A model generated the notes under the pieces. That model was not told the origin of the DNA. It saw nothing but the letters and a program-made list of their open reading frames with translations, and did no database searches. Both the position numbers and the translations under genes were made by a program. 64,000 bases of DNA from an uncultured Planctomycetota bacterium (GTDB lineage: Bacteria; Planctomycetota; Phycisphaerae; SM23-33). Positions 1 to 10,608 of the stretch are shown here, piece after piece (the stretch's first letter is position 1; each line of letters begins with the position of its first letter). The stretch lies in contig CAITIS010000011.1 of assembly GCA_903892515.1 (NCBI GenBank), forward strand, positions 1 through 64,000, in the 5' to 3' direction.

Positions 1-73
1 GTGTCGCGGGCGTCTCGCCCGCGTGGCGATATTCTGCTTAATGTCCTTTGCGCGGGCGAGACGCCCGCGACAC
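1..73. repeat. Inverted pair of REP-like palindromes
   Basis: Positions 1-23 read GTGT followed by an 8-bp stem CGCGGGCG, loop TCT and CGCCCGCG. Positions 51-73 are the exact reverse complement. The two hairpins face each other across 27 bp, the arrangement called a REPIN or BIME in other bacteria. The same 23-mer pair recurs at 39564-39641 and partial copies occur at 6887-6907 and 7190-7210. It lies directly after the stop of the M16 peptidase gene. Confidence 0.75.
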
Positions 74-77
74 GTAC

Positions 78-2849
78 TCAACGCTCTCCTGCACAGCTTT
101 GGCAAGACGCCTGGCAGCGATTCTTCTCCACCAGCTCGGGCTTGGAGGAGATGAACACCATCACGAACGGCCCGGTCAGGTATTTCCTGGCCACACGCGT
201 CACGTCGTCGGGCTTGACCGCCCGCAGCAACTGAATGTACTTGTCGCGGAAGTCATACCCGAAGCCGTACAGTTCATCCAGCGCCGCTTGCATCGCCAGC
301 GAATGCATCTCCTGGTTGTCCAGCAGATCGGCCGTGATGATGGTGTTGACCGCTTCGTCGATCTGGGCCTGGGTGAACGGATACGTTACAGCCTTGTGGA
401 AATCGTCCCCGATGGTCGTGGCCACGGGCGTGGCGTTCTCGCAGGCGCACTCGGCGTAGGCGACGAACGTCCCGGGCACCAACGCCGGCTGATTGATGGC
501 GTGGACGACGTACACAAGTTGCCGGCCACGCAGCTCCTCGTGCAGCCAGCCGGCGGGCATCTGGTAGCCGCTGATGATCGTGTCCAGCACCGTCATCGGC
601 ACGCGGTCGGCGATGTTCTGCACGGTCATGCCCGGCGTGCCTACGATGACGGCCGCCCCGCGCGTCCGCTCGGGATACACGTACACCTCGCCGCCGGGCA
701 GAACCTTCCGCGGCTCGACCTGCGGCAGCTTGTTCTGGCCTTGGGGCATGCCGGCGAAGATCTGCTCGATCTGCTTTCTGGCCTGGGCGGCATCGAAGTT
801 GCCGTAAACCGCCATCACCGACGAACCGGCCTTGAGGATCTGGCCGTGGTACTGCTGGATCTGCTCGACGGTGGCACTGCTGACGTTCTTGCGGCTGCCG
901 ATGGGCAGCATCGCCAGCGGCGAGTCCTTGAAGAAGTCGGCGCGGAAATGCTTAAGCAGCAGCCCTTGCCAGCCCTCGTCGATCTTGCCGATGCGGTCGA
1001 GCATCATTGGCCGGGCGATGTCGAGTTCCTTCTGCGGATACGTCGGGTGCAGCACCACGTCGGCAAAGATCGGCAGGGCCTTGGCCCAACTGTCCGAAAG
1101 CATCGTGGCCTGCCAGTAGAAGGTGTTATTCCCGCACGTCCCGGCGATGCTGCCGCCGGCGCTCTCGAAGAAATCGGAGATCTGGTCTGCCGTCAGGCTG
1201 CCGGCCCCCTGCGTGGAGAGCCCCGCCATCAGCGAGCCGATGCCGTTGTTGTCGGGCGTCTCCAGCAGCACGCCGCCCTCGGTGGCCAGGAAGAACGAGA
1301 CCACGTCGGTTGTCTGCGTCGGGTGCAGCACAACCCGCAGGCCGTTGGGCAACTTGAACGATTGCGTGGCGGCCGCTGGCTGCGTGCTGGCCTGGGTCGC
1401 CGGCCCACTGGCCGCTACCTGTCCGGGCAACAGCCGCGTGACGACCATTTCGTCGAAGTGGAAGTACGCCTCGGCCACGTCGCGAATCTGCTCGGCCGTC
1501 ACCTGCTGAATGCGGTCGGTGTACTGCCGCGAAAAGTTCAGATCGCCCGTGCTGAGGTAGTCGCTGGCAAGCTGGGCGGCCTGGCTCTGCACGGTCTGGC
1601 GGGCGTACACAAAGTCCGCCACCTTTTGCCGCTTAGCCCGGGCCAGTTCCTCATCGCTCACGCCCTCGGCGATGACCTTCTTGAGTTCGGCCACGATCGC
1701 CCGCTCCGCCGCATCGGCCTTGCCCGACGCGCACCGGAAGCTGATGCCAAACTCGCCCTTGCCCCAGGCCGGCGTCCAGCTCGACGAACTGATCGCCGTC
1801 ACGAGCTTCTGCTCGCGCAGGATCGCCTGCTCCAGCCGCGAGGTCTCGCCATTGCTGAGGATGTAGCTCAGCACATCCAACGCGTACAGATCCTGGTCCG
1901 CCAGGGGAATCGTCAGGAAGCCCATTTCCTCCATCGTCTGCGTCAGACGCGTATTGCTGGCCGAGACGCGCCGCGTGGATGCGATCGGCTGGACCTCGGG
2001 CAGGCCAAGCTGGGGCTGCCGGCCTTCGGGCATAACGGCAAAATCCTGCCGCACGCGCGAGAGCACCGCCTGCGGGTCCACGTCGCCCACCACCACGAAG
2101 ACCATATTCTCGGGCACGTACATGCGCTGGTGATAGGACATCAGGTCATCGTACGTAATGGCCGCCAGGGGCGCGGCATAGCCGATCACTGGCACGCCCG
2201 CGGGATGGTCGCGATACACGTTTCGCGAGTGCAGCGTGTACAGCTGCCGGGCCGGATCGTCAAAGCCCATGGCCAGCTCGCGCTGCACCACGCCGTGCTG
2301 AATCTCGAAATCGTTCCTGGTGATCTTCTGATTCGTCATCCAGCCAGCGATGAGATCGACGCACTCGCTGGCCTTGCTGGAAGCGGCGTTGATGAAATAG
2401 CTGGTCTCGTCCATGCTGGTGAAGGCGTTGGACTCGCCGCCGATGCTCTTCTCCAGCGGGGACTTTTCTTCTTTATTGGCCGAGCCGTGGGCCTGCTCGA
2501 CCCCTTGGGCGACCAGGTGCTCAGCCAGGTGACTGATGCCCGTGCCCAGGAACTTACCTTCAAACAGGCTGCCGGCCTTGACGAACGCCTGCACGCACAC
2601 GACCGGCGAGTTGTGGTTCTCTTCAATAACGACCGTCAGGCCATTGGCAAGCCGCACCGCCAGCACCCCGGCCGGGGCATTCAGCGTGGCTTGCACCTCC
2701 AGAGCGGCTGGGCAACTGGACGGTTGGCTGGAAGCCTGAGAGGGCTGGCTGGCGGGCTTGGTGAGCAGCGGCAGCCGTAGCGGCCCCTGGCAACTGACGG
2801 CTGCGAGCGTTAACAGCGTCACTACGCCAATCGCGAGCTTGCGTGACAT
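78..2849 (-). CDS. M16 family zinc peptidase, lipoprotein
   Basis: A 923-residue tandem M16 (pitrilysin/insulinase-type) metallopeptidase. The start at 2849 is chosen because AAGGAG lies 8 bases upstream and the product opens with a lipoprotein signal ending LAAVSC (lipobox Cys20). A longer frame starting at 2870 would bury the signal. The first half carries the inverted zinc motif HLAEH (residues 107-111) and a distal glutamate in GVVQRELAM. The second M16 half, after a Thr/Gln/Pro-rich linker (GPATQASTQPAAATQ), lacks HxxEH, as is usual for the non-catalytic half. It probably acts in the periplasm or at a membrane on small peptides. It lies 48 bases downstream of a receiver-domain gene on the same strand and may be cotranscribed with it. 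The substrate cannot be inferred. Confidence 0.9.
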   Translation of the reverse strand: MSRKLAIGVVTLLTLAAVSCQGPLRLPLLTKPASQPSQASSQPSSCPAALEVQATLNAPAGVLAVRLANGLTVVIEENHNSPVVCVQAFVKAGSLFEGKFLGTGISHLAEHLVAQGVEQAHGSANKEEKSPLEKSIGGESNAFTSMDETSYFINAASSKASECVDLIAGWMTNQKITRNDFEIQHGVVQRELAMGFDDPARQLYTLHSRNVYRDHPAGVPVIGYAAPLAAITYDDLMSYHQRMYVPENMVFVVVGDVDPQAVLSRVRQDFAVMPEGRQPQLGLPEVQPIASTRRVSASNTRLTQTMEEMGFLTIPLADQDLYALDVLSYILSNGETSRLEQAILREQKLVTAISSSSWTPAWGKGEFGISFRCASGKADAAERAIVAELKKVIAEGVSDEELARAKRQKVADFVYARQTVQSQAAQLASDYLSTGDLNFSRQYTDRIQQVTAEQIRDVAEAYFHFDEMVVTRLLPGQVAASGPATQASTQPAAATQSFKLPNGLRVVLHPTQTTDVVSFFLATEGGVLLETPDNNGIGSLMAGLSTQGAGSLTADQISDFFESAGGSIAGTCGNNTFYWQATMLSDSWAKALPIFADVVLHPTYPQKELDIARPMMLDRIGKIDEGWQGLLLKHFRADFFKDSPLAMLPIGSRKNVSSATVEQIQQYHGQILKAGSSVMAVYGNFDAAQARKQIEQIFAGMPQGQNKLPQVEPRKVLPGGEVYVYPERTRGAAVIVGTPGMTVQNIADRVPMTVLDTIISGYQMPAGWLHEELRGRQLVYVVHAINQPALVPGTFVAYAECACENATPVATTIGDDFHKAVTYPFTQAQIDEAVNTIITADLLDNQEMHSLAMQAALDELYGFGYDFRDKYIQLLRAVKPDDVTRVARKYLTGPFVMVFISSKPELVEKNRCQASCQSCAGER

Positions 2850-2897
2850 CGATTCTTCTCCTTGGGCCAAACAGCGTCTGGGCCTCGTGGCCTCAGC

Positions 2898-3380
2898 TCA
2901 TTGCTGGGGGTCTTCCTCGACGTCGTTGAGGTAGGTCAAAGTCCTCTCCAGTTCGTCCTTGAGGTGCCGCAGCCGCAGGAGCGACTTCACCCGCGTCAGC
3001 AACTCCAGCCGATTGACGGGCTTGGAGAGAAAATCATCGGTACCCGATTCGACGCCCTTTTCAATGTCGCCCAGTTCATTCAGGGCCGTGACCATAATGA
3101 TAGGTATGTCGCGGGTTTGCGGGTCGCTCTTGAGCTTGCGGCAGGCTTCAAAGCCGCTCATGCGCGGCATCATGATGTCCAGCAGGATCAGGTCCGGCTG
3201 GTCGCGGGCGACAGCTTCGAGGCATTCCAGCCCGTCGCTGGCCGTCGTCGTCTCGACATTGTCCAGCGTGTGCAGATACTCCACCAGCAACTCGAGATTC
3301 TGGGGGTTGTCATCCACCACCAGCACCTTGCTGGGACGCGGCGTGCCCTGCTCTGGGTCGCCCGGAGTGTTTTCCGCCAT
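2898..3380 (-). CDS. Single-domain response regulator with C-terminal tail
   Basis: A 160-residue CheY-like receiver protein. Visible are the acidic pair D23/D24, the phospho-acceptor D68 in LLDIMMPRMSG, the switch T98 in IIMVTAL and the conserved K120 in DFLSKPVN. About 30 residues follow the receiver and look helical (LRHLKDELERTLTYLNDVEE). This is common in planctomycete stand-alone receivers of the PleD-like type. There is no output domain, so it probably works by protein-protein contacts. The start has a good AAGGAG site. No histidine kinase is adjacent; the nearest in the window is at 49352. Function beyond phosphotransfer is unknown. Confidence 0.88.
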   Translation of the reverse strand: MAENTPGDPEQGTPRPSKVLVVDDNPQNLELLVEYLHTLDNVETTTASDGLECLEAVARDQPDLILLDIMMPRMSGFEACRKLKSDPQTRDIPIIMVTALNELGDIEKGVESGTDDFLSKPVNRLELLTRVKSLLRLRHLKDELERTLTYLNDVEEDPQQ

Positions 3381-3748
3381 GATGCTGCTCCTTCCATGAT
3401 GTAGCTCTGGCCTGCCTGGCCGTAGGGTCCGCAGGTTCTCGGACGTCTGAGAAAGCTCCTGCGGACGGAATCATCCGTCATCACGCCCGCAGAACCTTCG
3501 CCTGCGCAACGCGCGGCGAAAAACCTGCGGACCCTACTTGAAAACCGTCCTGGCCGACGAGAAAGCTTACCAGCCGTGGCCACCGGATGCCAGCGGCAGG
3601 AAATCGCTTTACACCGGCCCCAGCAATAACGCATGATACAAGTGAAGTGGCCACGCAGCGCAGCATGGATGTCCCGTCCATAGTGTTCCCCGAGCGTCGC
3701 GCCCGTGGCCAGCGGTAAAAGTCGTCGAAGGACCGAAAGGAGCGGAGC
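3381..3748. other. Divergent intergenic region with inverted repeat
   Basis: This non-coding gap separates the minus-strand receiver gene from the plus-strand methyltransferase, so it must hold both promoters, though no clear -35/-10 pair stands out. It contains a perfect 16-bp inverted repeat, GTAGGGTCCGCAGGTT at 3422-3437 and its complement at 3522-3537, about 84 bp apart. The interior (CTCCTGCGGACGG, CCGTCATCACGCCCGCAG) repeats the same GCGGAC theme. Confidence 0.6.
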
Positions 3749-4638
3749 ATGGAGAGCAACCGACTCTACAATCAGGATTGCATCGCAGGGATGAACGCCA
3801 TGCCGGAGGGCTCGGTTGACCTGGTGTTTGCCGACCCCCCGTTCAACATCGGCTACGACTACGACGTCTACGCCGATAAGCTCGCCGCCGATGAGTACCT
3901 GAACTGGACGCGGCAGTGGGGTGCCGCCGTCGTGCGGGCCCTCAAGCCCACCGGCACGTTCTGGCTGGCCATCGGCGACGACTTCGCGGCCGAGCTGAAG
4001 ATGATCTTCCAGCGCGAACTCCATCTCACCTGCCGAAGCTGGGTGATCTGGTATTACACCTTCGGCGTCAACTGCAAGACGAAGTTCAGCCGCAGCCACA
4101 CTCACCTGTTCCACTTCGTCAAAGACGCCAAGAGCTTCACGTTCAACGGCGAGGCCGTCCGCGTGCCCTCGGCCCGGCAGCTTGTCTACGCCGACACCCG
4201 AGCGGTGCCCACCGGCCGGCTGCCTGACGACACCTGGATTCTCCGCCCCCAGGATATCCCCAGCGCCTTTGGGCCCGAGGAGAACACGTGGTACTTCCCG
4301 CGAGTGTGCGGCACATTCAAAGAGCGGGCGGGATGGCACGGCTGCCAGATGCCTGAGCAGTTGCTTGGCCGGATCATCCGCGCCTGCTCGGCCCCCGACG
4401 AGCTCGTGCTCGACCCCTTCGGCGGCAGCGGCACCACGCTGGTCGTCGCCAAGAAGCTTGGCCGGAAGTTCATCGGCTTTGAGCTTTCCGAAAACTACGC
4501 GGCGCAGATTCAATCGCGTCTGGCCGACGTCCGCGTGGGCGAGCCGCTTTCAGGGGCCCAGGAGCCCACCGTCTCGGCCCCCGCCACCGCCAAAGGCAAG
4601 AGGCGCCGGCCAGACGTGCCGTCGCTGCCGCTCTCGCC

Positions 4639-4642
<4 letters not shown>
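3749..4642 (+). CDS. Orphan DNA adenine methyltransferase, beta class
   Basis: A 297-residue SAM-dependent DNA methyltransferase. The catalytic motif DPPF (29-32) comes first and the SAM-binding motif [10 protein letters not shown] (221-230) comes last, with the target-recognition region between. This order defines the beta class, which includes CcrM and many type II enzymes. A (D)PPF motif IV favours N6-adenine over N4-cytosine methylation. The C-terminal 35 residues are basic and low complexity (TAKGKRRRP). Start choice is supported by AAAGGAG 8 bases upstream. No restriction enzyme is adjacent; instead its stop overlaps the start of priA by 4 bp (ATGA), so the two are translationally coupled. 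The recognition sequence is unknown. A role in replication- or repair-linked methylation is an inference from the priA coupling. Confidence 0.88.
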
Positions 4643-6864
<2,222 letters not shown>

Positions 6865-7232
6865 TGCGCGGTGGGCGTGGCCTCGCGTCGCGGGCGTCTC
6901 GCCCGCGCGTAGCACAGCCGTCCTCGGCTGTGTGCTCAGGTGTCGTGGTCGTCTCACCCGCGAGAACAAAGACGTTCACCGCCGAGACCGCCGAGAGGAA
7001 CACTGAACCGAACGGCGGGTGCCATGGTCAGCCCGTTGTTCAGGGCTGGCCATGTAGAAGGTCGAAACATGGCCAGGCCAAAAGACGGCCTGACCATGCC
7101 ACCCGCCCGGAGAGTTGTCGGGAAAAGCGACGTCGAGACGGCGGGCGGCGCCCGCCCTACCGGCCCGGTGCCATGCCAACCGGACCACCCGGGCGAGACG
7201 CCCGCGACACGAAGACATGCCTGTTGGTTTCG
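6865..7232. repeat. Repeat-filled convergent gap after priA
   Basis: No gene is seen here. A REP-like hairpin of the GCGGGCG type lies at 6887-6907. Another with foot GTAG, stem CACAGCCG and loop TCCT lies at 6909-6932. Reversed partners include the GCGGGCG type at 7190-7210. Between them are two larger hairpins built on CATGGTCAGCCC / GGGCTGGCCATG (about 7023-7053) and CATGGCCAGGCC / GGCCTGACCATG (about 7068-7098). A stretch GTTCACCGCCGAGACCGCC resembles purine/pyrimidine-rich repeats seen elsewhere in the window. The gap lies between convergent genes, so some hairpins may also terminate transcription. Confidence 0.65.
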
Positions 7233-8099
7233 CTAACCCCGCCTCAGTTTCCCTACCGCCAGCACGACCATCGAGGCGGCGAACCAGGCGGCGGCGCAGA
7301 GGATGATCGTGGCGCCGGTGGCGGTGTGGGCCCAGGGTTGGGCGCTGATGAGCAGGCCGGCGACGGCGGAGGTCGCGCCCACGATGATGGCCCACCAGAA
7401 CATGCCGCCGGCGGAGCGGGCCAGGTTGCGGGCCGTGGCCGCCGGCACGATCAGCATGGCCGTCACCAGGAACACGCCCACCGCCCAGACCGAAAAGATC
7501 ACCACCAGCGAGAGCAGGGCCGCGAAGGTGTACTGATACGCCCGCGTGTGCACCCGGTGCGCCGTCGCCAGCGTGGGGTTCAGGCCCACGTACAGCATGC
7601 GGTTGTAGCCAATGGTTTGAAAGACCATCAGCACCACGAACAGCACGGCCTCCCACACGATCTCGGAAGTGCCGATGGTCAGGATGTCGCCGTACAGGAA
7701 CATCTGCACGTCGCGGGCGATGTGCCGCTGCCGGCTGACGATGGCCAGGCCAAACGCCACCACGGATGAGAAGAACACGCCGATGATCGTGTCGATGGAG
7801 AGCGAACTTCGCCGCCCCACGGCCGTGATCGCCAAGCCGATCAGCAGGGCCAGGCCGATCATGCTCAACCGGACATCCGCCGCCAGCAGCAGGCCGATGG
7901 CCACGCCGGCAAAGGCGGAATGGCTGATCGCGTCGGAGAAGAACGCCATGCGGAAATTCACGACCTGCACGCCCATGGCCGCACACATCGGGGCCAGCAG
8001 CACCAGCCCCACCAGCGCCTGCTGCATGAAGCGTGCCTGCATGCACTCCAGCGGAATGGCTCGGCCGACAAAGTCGAAGATGGGGCTCAGGTCAGTCAT
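7233..8099 (-). CDS. Metal ABC transporter permease (ZnuB/MntB type)
   Basis: A 288-residue membrane protein of the ABC-3 family, the permease of zinc/manganese importers. About eight hydrophobic segments are visible, including ALVGLVLLAPMCAAMGV, LSMIGLALLIGLAI and VFLVTAMLIVPAATA. The family-typical FFSDAISHSAFAGVAIG comes early, containing the conserved SDAxSH element. The start at 8099 overlaps the end of the ATPase gene by 8 bp, so the ATPase is translated first and the permease is coupled to it. With the binding protein at 9083 and the Fur-type regulator at 10207 this makes a complete importer locus. Zinc is the likeliest substrate because of the His-rich binding protein; manganese or iron is not excluded. 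Confidence 0.92.
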   Translation of the reverse strand: MTDLSPIFDFVGRAIPLECMQARFMQQALVGLVLLAPMCAAMGVQVVNFRMAFFSDAISHSAFAGVAIGLLLAADVRLSMIGLALLIGLAITAVGRRSSLSIDTIIGVFFSSVVAFGLAIVSRQRHIARDVQMFLYGDILTIGTSEIVWEAVLFVVLMVFQTIGYNRMLYVGLNPTLATAHRVHTRAYQYTFAALLSLVVIFSVWAVGVFLVTAMLIVPAATARNLARSAGGMFWWAIIVGATSAVAGLLISAQPWAHTATGATIILCAAAWFAASMVVLAVGKLRRG

Positions 8100-8886
8100 G
8101 TCGCCGCTCCTGCTGATGTTCGGCGCACGTGCACTCCTGGCCGGGAATCTGCGGCATCACGTGCAGATCGGCCAGACCAAGGTGGATGCCGAACGTGGCC
8201 GCCAGCACTTGGGCGGTCAGCACGGTCGAGGTCGGCCCCTGCCCCAGCACGCGGCGATTCAGGCAGATGACGTGGTCGGCATGGGCCGTCACCATGGACA
8301 GATCGTGCGTGACCATGATCTGCGTGAAATGCTGTTCGGCCCGCAGTTCGTCCAGCAACTCGCACAGCAGGTTGCCGCCGCCGATGTCCACGCCCGAAGA
8401 GGGCTCGTCCAGCACCAGCACGTCAGGCCGCTGCTGAATGGCCAACGCCAGCAGCACCCGCTGCAACTCCCCGCCAGAAAGCGCCCCCAGCCGGCGATCC
8501 AGCAAGTGCTCAGCCTTGACGCGCTCGAGCAGAGCTATCGCTTCGCACCGAGCGGCCGCACTTCTGCCCAGCCACAGCGGCCTACGCTGCAAGCCCATGG
8601 CCATCATGTCCAGCACGGTCAGCGGCATGCCGCGGTCGAAGTCCAGCCGCTGAGGCACGTAGCCGATGCGGGCCGGGCGGGTATTCCCCACGCGAATCTG
8701 GCCGCTGTAGGCAACCTGCCCCAGCATGCACAGCAGCAGCGTGGTCTTGCCCGCCCCGTTGGGCCCGATAATGGCCGTCGCGCTGGCGGTGGGCACCTGG
8801 GCAGTGATGTGCTCCAGAATGCGCACGCCGCCCAGGCTGACGCACACGTCGTCGAAGGCAACCGCGTTTTCGGAGGAATCTTTCAT
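8092..8886 (-). CDS. Metal ABC transporter ATPase (ZnuC type)
   Basis: A 264-residue ABC ATPase that powers the adjacent permease. Visible motifs are Walker A GPNGAGKTT (41-49), the signature LSGGELQRV (136-144) and Walker B VLVLDEPSSG (156-165). The switch histidine lies in IMVTHDLSMV. The ATG at 8886 is preferred to an upstream start because the protein then aligns with family N-termini and GCAGGA sits 5 bases upstream. The C-terminal tail is rich in Cys and His (CTCAEHQQERRHD), a possible metal-sensing or metal-handling feature not needed for ATPase function. The gene is downstream of the binding-protein gene, separated by about 200 bp with a long inverted repeat. Confidence 0.93.
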   Translation of the reverse strand: MKDSSENAVAFDDVCVSLGGVRILEHITAQVPTASATAIIGPNGAGKTTLLLCMLGQVAYSGQIRVGNTRPARIGYVPQRLDFDRGMPLTVLDMMAMGLQRRPLWLGRSAAARCEAIALLERVKAEHLLDRRLGALSGGELQRVLLALAIQQRPDVLVLDEPSSGVDIGGGNLLCELLDELRAEQHFTQIMVTHDLSMVTAHADHVICLNRRVLGQGPTSTVLTAQVLAATFGIHLGLADLHVMPQIPGQECTCAEHQQERRHD

Positions 8887-8936
8887 TGGATCCTGCAAAT
8901 CACAAACAGCCACGAACGGGTGCCACAGGCTCAGAA

Positions 8937-9038
8937 TGGGTGCCATAGGTTGAGCCGGCTTTTCACGGCTCTACCTATGCGACTGGCGTCCCGCATAGGT
9001 AGAGCCGCAAGAAGACGCGGCTCAACCTATGGCACCCA
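8937..9038. repeat. Long inverted repeat with GGTGCCA ends
   Basis: Two near-complementary arms of about 45 bp (8937-8981 and 8992-9038) with a 10-bp loop can form a long hairpin starting TGGGTGCCATAGGTTGAG and ending in the complement. The right arm is almost identical to the right arm of another element at 36525-36638, so this is a dispersed element rather than a local accident. It sits between the binding-protein and ATPase genes and could attenuate readthrough of the operon. Confidence 0.75.
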
Positions 9039-9082
9039 AGGCTCCCACGACTCGGCCCAGCACGGCACCCGCCCAAACGCCA

Positions 9083-10054
9083 TCACTTCACTTTGGAACC
9101 CAGCACCTGTATCAGCGTAGCCAGGTTGGCCCGCATCGTCTTTTCATAATAATCGGGTGCGGCATTGTCCGGGCCGTTGGCCACGGGGTCCAGCACCGCC
9201 ACCGGAATGCCGACCTCCCTGGCGATGGTCCGGCTGACCTTGGCGGGGTACTGCGGCTCGGTGAACATGGCCGCGGCGGCGCTGGCCTTGATGCTCTTGA
9301 CCAAGTCCAGCATCTCCGAGGCCGAGGGCTCCTGGCCGGGCTCTTCTTCCACGACGGCCACGATTTCCAGGCCGCAATCGCGAGCCAGATAGTCGAACAC
9401 CGCGTGCTCGGTGACGATCTTGCGTTTGGGCGCGTCCTTCAGGGCCGAGGCAAACTCGGCGCCGAGTTGGGTGAGTTTATCGGCATAGGCCTGGGCGTTT
9501 CTGCGGTATAGTTCCGCCCCAGCCGGATCGATCCTGGCCAGCCCCGCGGCGATGTTGGCCACGATCCTGGCCGCCAGCTTCGGCGAGGCAAACAGGTGCG
9601 GATTGGACCCGGCGTGGTGATGACCTTCTTCCTTCGGAGCGGCTTGGCGCTTGTGCTCGTCCTGGGGCTCGGGGCTCAGCACGATCAGGTCGCCGACGCC
9701 CTCGGACGTATCGATGACGATAAGTTTGTCGTTGGCCTTCTTGAGCGGCTCGCCCAGGAACTCTTCCATCCCCAGGCCATTAGCGATGAAGACATTGGCC
9801 GAGGCGATCTTCTGCATGTCCTGGGGCGTCAGGGCGTACTCGTGCGGGCAGCCCATGCCGGCGGGGATCATGAGTTCGACCTGCACGCCCGCCTGGCCTT
9901 GCGTGACCGCCCGCGTGAACAGATACATGGGAAAGGTGCTGCACAGGACGCGAATGGCCGCCTTGGGCTGAGACGCCGACTCGGCGTGGCGAGAGCATGC
10001 CGCCGGCCCGGAGGCCAGCAGCCCCGACAGCAATCCAATCATGAGCAGTCTCAT
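9083..10054 (-). CDS. Zinc-type ABC transporter binding lipoprotein (ZnuA-like)
   Basis: A 323-residue cluster-9 solute-binding protein. An N-terminal lipoprotein signal ends at Cys20 (SGPAACSRH). The metal-ligand candidates are H71 in GCPHEYALT, H153 in SNPHLF and a histidine in KIVTEHAVFDYLA, with an acidic ligand near FTEPQYP or LDPVANG. A His-rich acidic loop (EGHHHAG, residues 143-149) is the hallmark of zinc-specific members. The ATG at 10054 is chosen over the GTG at 10063 because AAAGG lies 8 bases upstream of it. It is the first gene of the importer unit and is transcribed away from the Fur-family gene across a 152-bp region with Fur-box-like repeats, so zinc repression is likely. 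Confidence 0.92.
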   Translation of the reverse strand: MRLLMIGLLSGLLASGPAACSRHAESASQPKAAIRVLCSTFPMYLFTRAVTQGQAGVQVELMIPAGMGCPHEYALTPQDMQKIASANVFIANGLGMEEFLGEPLKKANDKLIVIDTSEGVGDLIVLSPEPQDEHKRQAAPKEEGHHHAGSNPHLFASPKLAARIVANIAAGLARIDPAGAELYRRNAQAYADKLTQLGAEFASALKDAPKRKIVTEHAVFDYLARDCGLEIVAVVEEEPGQEPSASEMLDLVKSIKASAAAAMFTEPQYPAKVSRTIAREVGIPVAVLDPVANGPDNAAPDYYEKTMRANLATLIQVLGSKVK

Positions 10055-10137
10055 CGCAATCACCTTTCATCGGACCGCTTGAACGCTATGCCGCAGCCTC
10101 CACAAACCGGTGGCTTGCCATTGGCGTCCCAGCCGCT

Positions 10138-10192
10138 ATGATAATGATAGTAGCGTATCATGTGCCGAGTCAATACTAATATCGCATTATCA
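10138..10192. promoter_or_regulatory. Candidate Fur/Zur operators and znuA promoter
   Basis: The divergent region contains GATAATGATA (10140-10149), identical to the first half of the classical Fur box, inside an ATGATA...TATCAT inverted repeat (10138-10143 / 10156-10161). TGATAATG at 10139-10146 is also exactly complementary to CATTATCA at 10185-10192. On the minus strand TTGACT (10173-10168) and TATCAT (10149-10144) are spaced 18 bp, a plausible promoter for the binding-protein gene that overlaps the first operator. This fits repression of the importer, and autoregulation of the repressor, by metal-loaded Fur-family protein. Confidence 0.6.
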
Positions 10193-10206
10193 ATAGCGAG
10201 GCAACC

Positions 10207-10608
10207 GTGGCCGTGCAACGTAAGACATCGCAGCGTGCCGCCCTGCTGAAGGCGTTTGAACTGGCCGGCAGACCCTTGAGCCCGCAGGAAGCGCTCGACC
10301 TGGCCGGCCGGCATGCCAAGGGGCTGGGCATCGCCACGGTGTACCGGAACCTCAAGGCCCTGGCCGACCGGGCCGTCTTGAAGGTCGTCAGTCTGCCGGG
10401 CCAATCCACCGCCCGCTACGAGATGTGCGGCAAGGCCCACCACCACCACTTCCACTGCCGCCTGTGCCACCAGGTCTACGAGGCGGACGGCTGTCCGGGA
10501 AACATCGAGCCGCTCGTGCCCAAAGGCTTTGTGCTGGAAGATCACGAGATCGTCCTGTACGGCCTGTGTGCGGCCTGCAAGCCACCTTCCCCCCGCCGGC
10601 GCCGGTAG
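10207..10608 (+). CDS. Fur family metal-responsive repressor (Zur-like)
   Basis: A 133-residue Fur-superfamily protein. The N-terminal winged helix includes the family-typical ATVYRNLKALAD recognition region (43-54). The C-terminal dimer domain has a histidine run HHHHFHC (78-84) and structural zinc cysteines C84-x2-C87 and C121-x2-C124. The start is GTG with GCGAGG upstream. It is divergent from the zinc importer genes, which is the usual arrangement for Zur and its main target. The basic tail PPSPRRRR is encoded within a sequence that is duplicated 1.2 kb downstream, so the C-terminus may have been replaced or extended. Zur rather than Fur or Mur is inferred from context only. Confidence 0.88.
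   Translation: MAVQRKTSQRAALLKAFELAGRPLSPQEALDLAGRHAKGLGIATVYRNLKALADRAVLKVVSLPGQSTARYEMCGKAHHHHFHCRLCHQVYEADGCPGNIEPLVPKGFVLEDHEIVLYGLCAACKPPSPRRRR

Noticed and set aside
48-2780. A 910-codon open frame on the plus strand opposite the M16 peptidase
   Set aside because: Its product is His/Arg/Leu/Gly-rich with no domain and mirrors the codon bias of the real minus-strand gene, which has clear motifs.
3188-4513. A 441-codon minus-strand frame opposite the methyltransferase
   Set aside because: It overlaps the receiver gene and the methyltransferase, both with strong motifs, and its product shows no family features.
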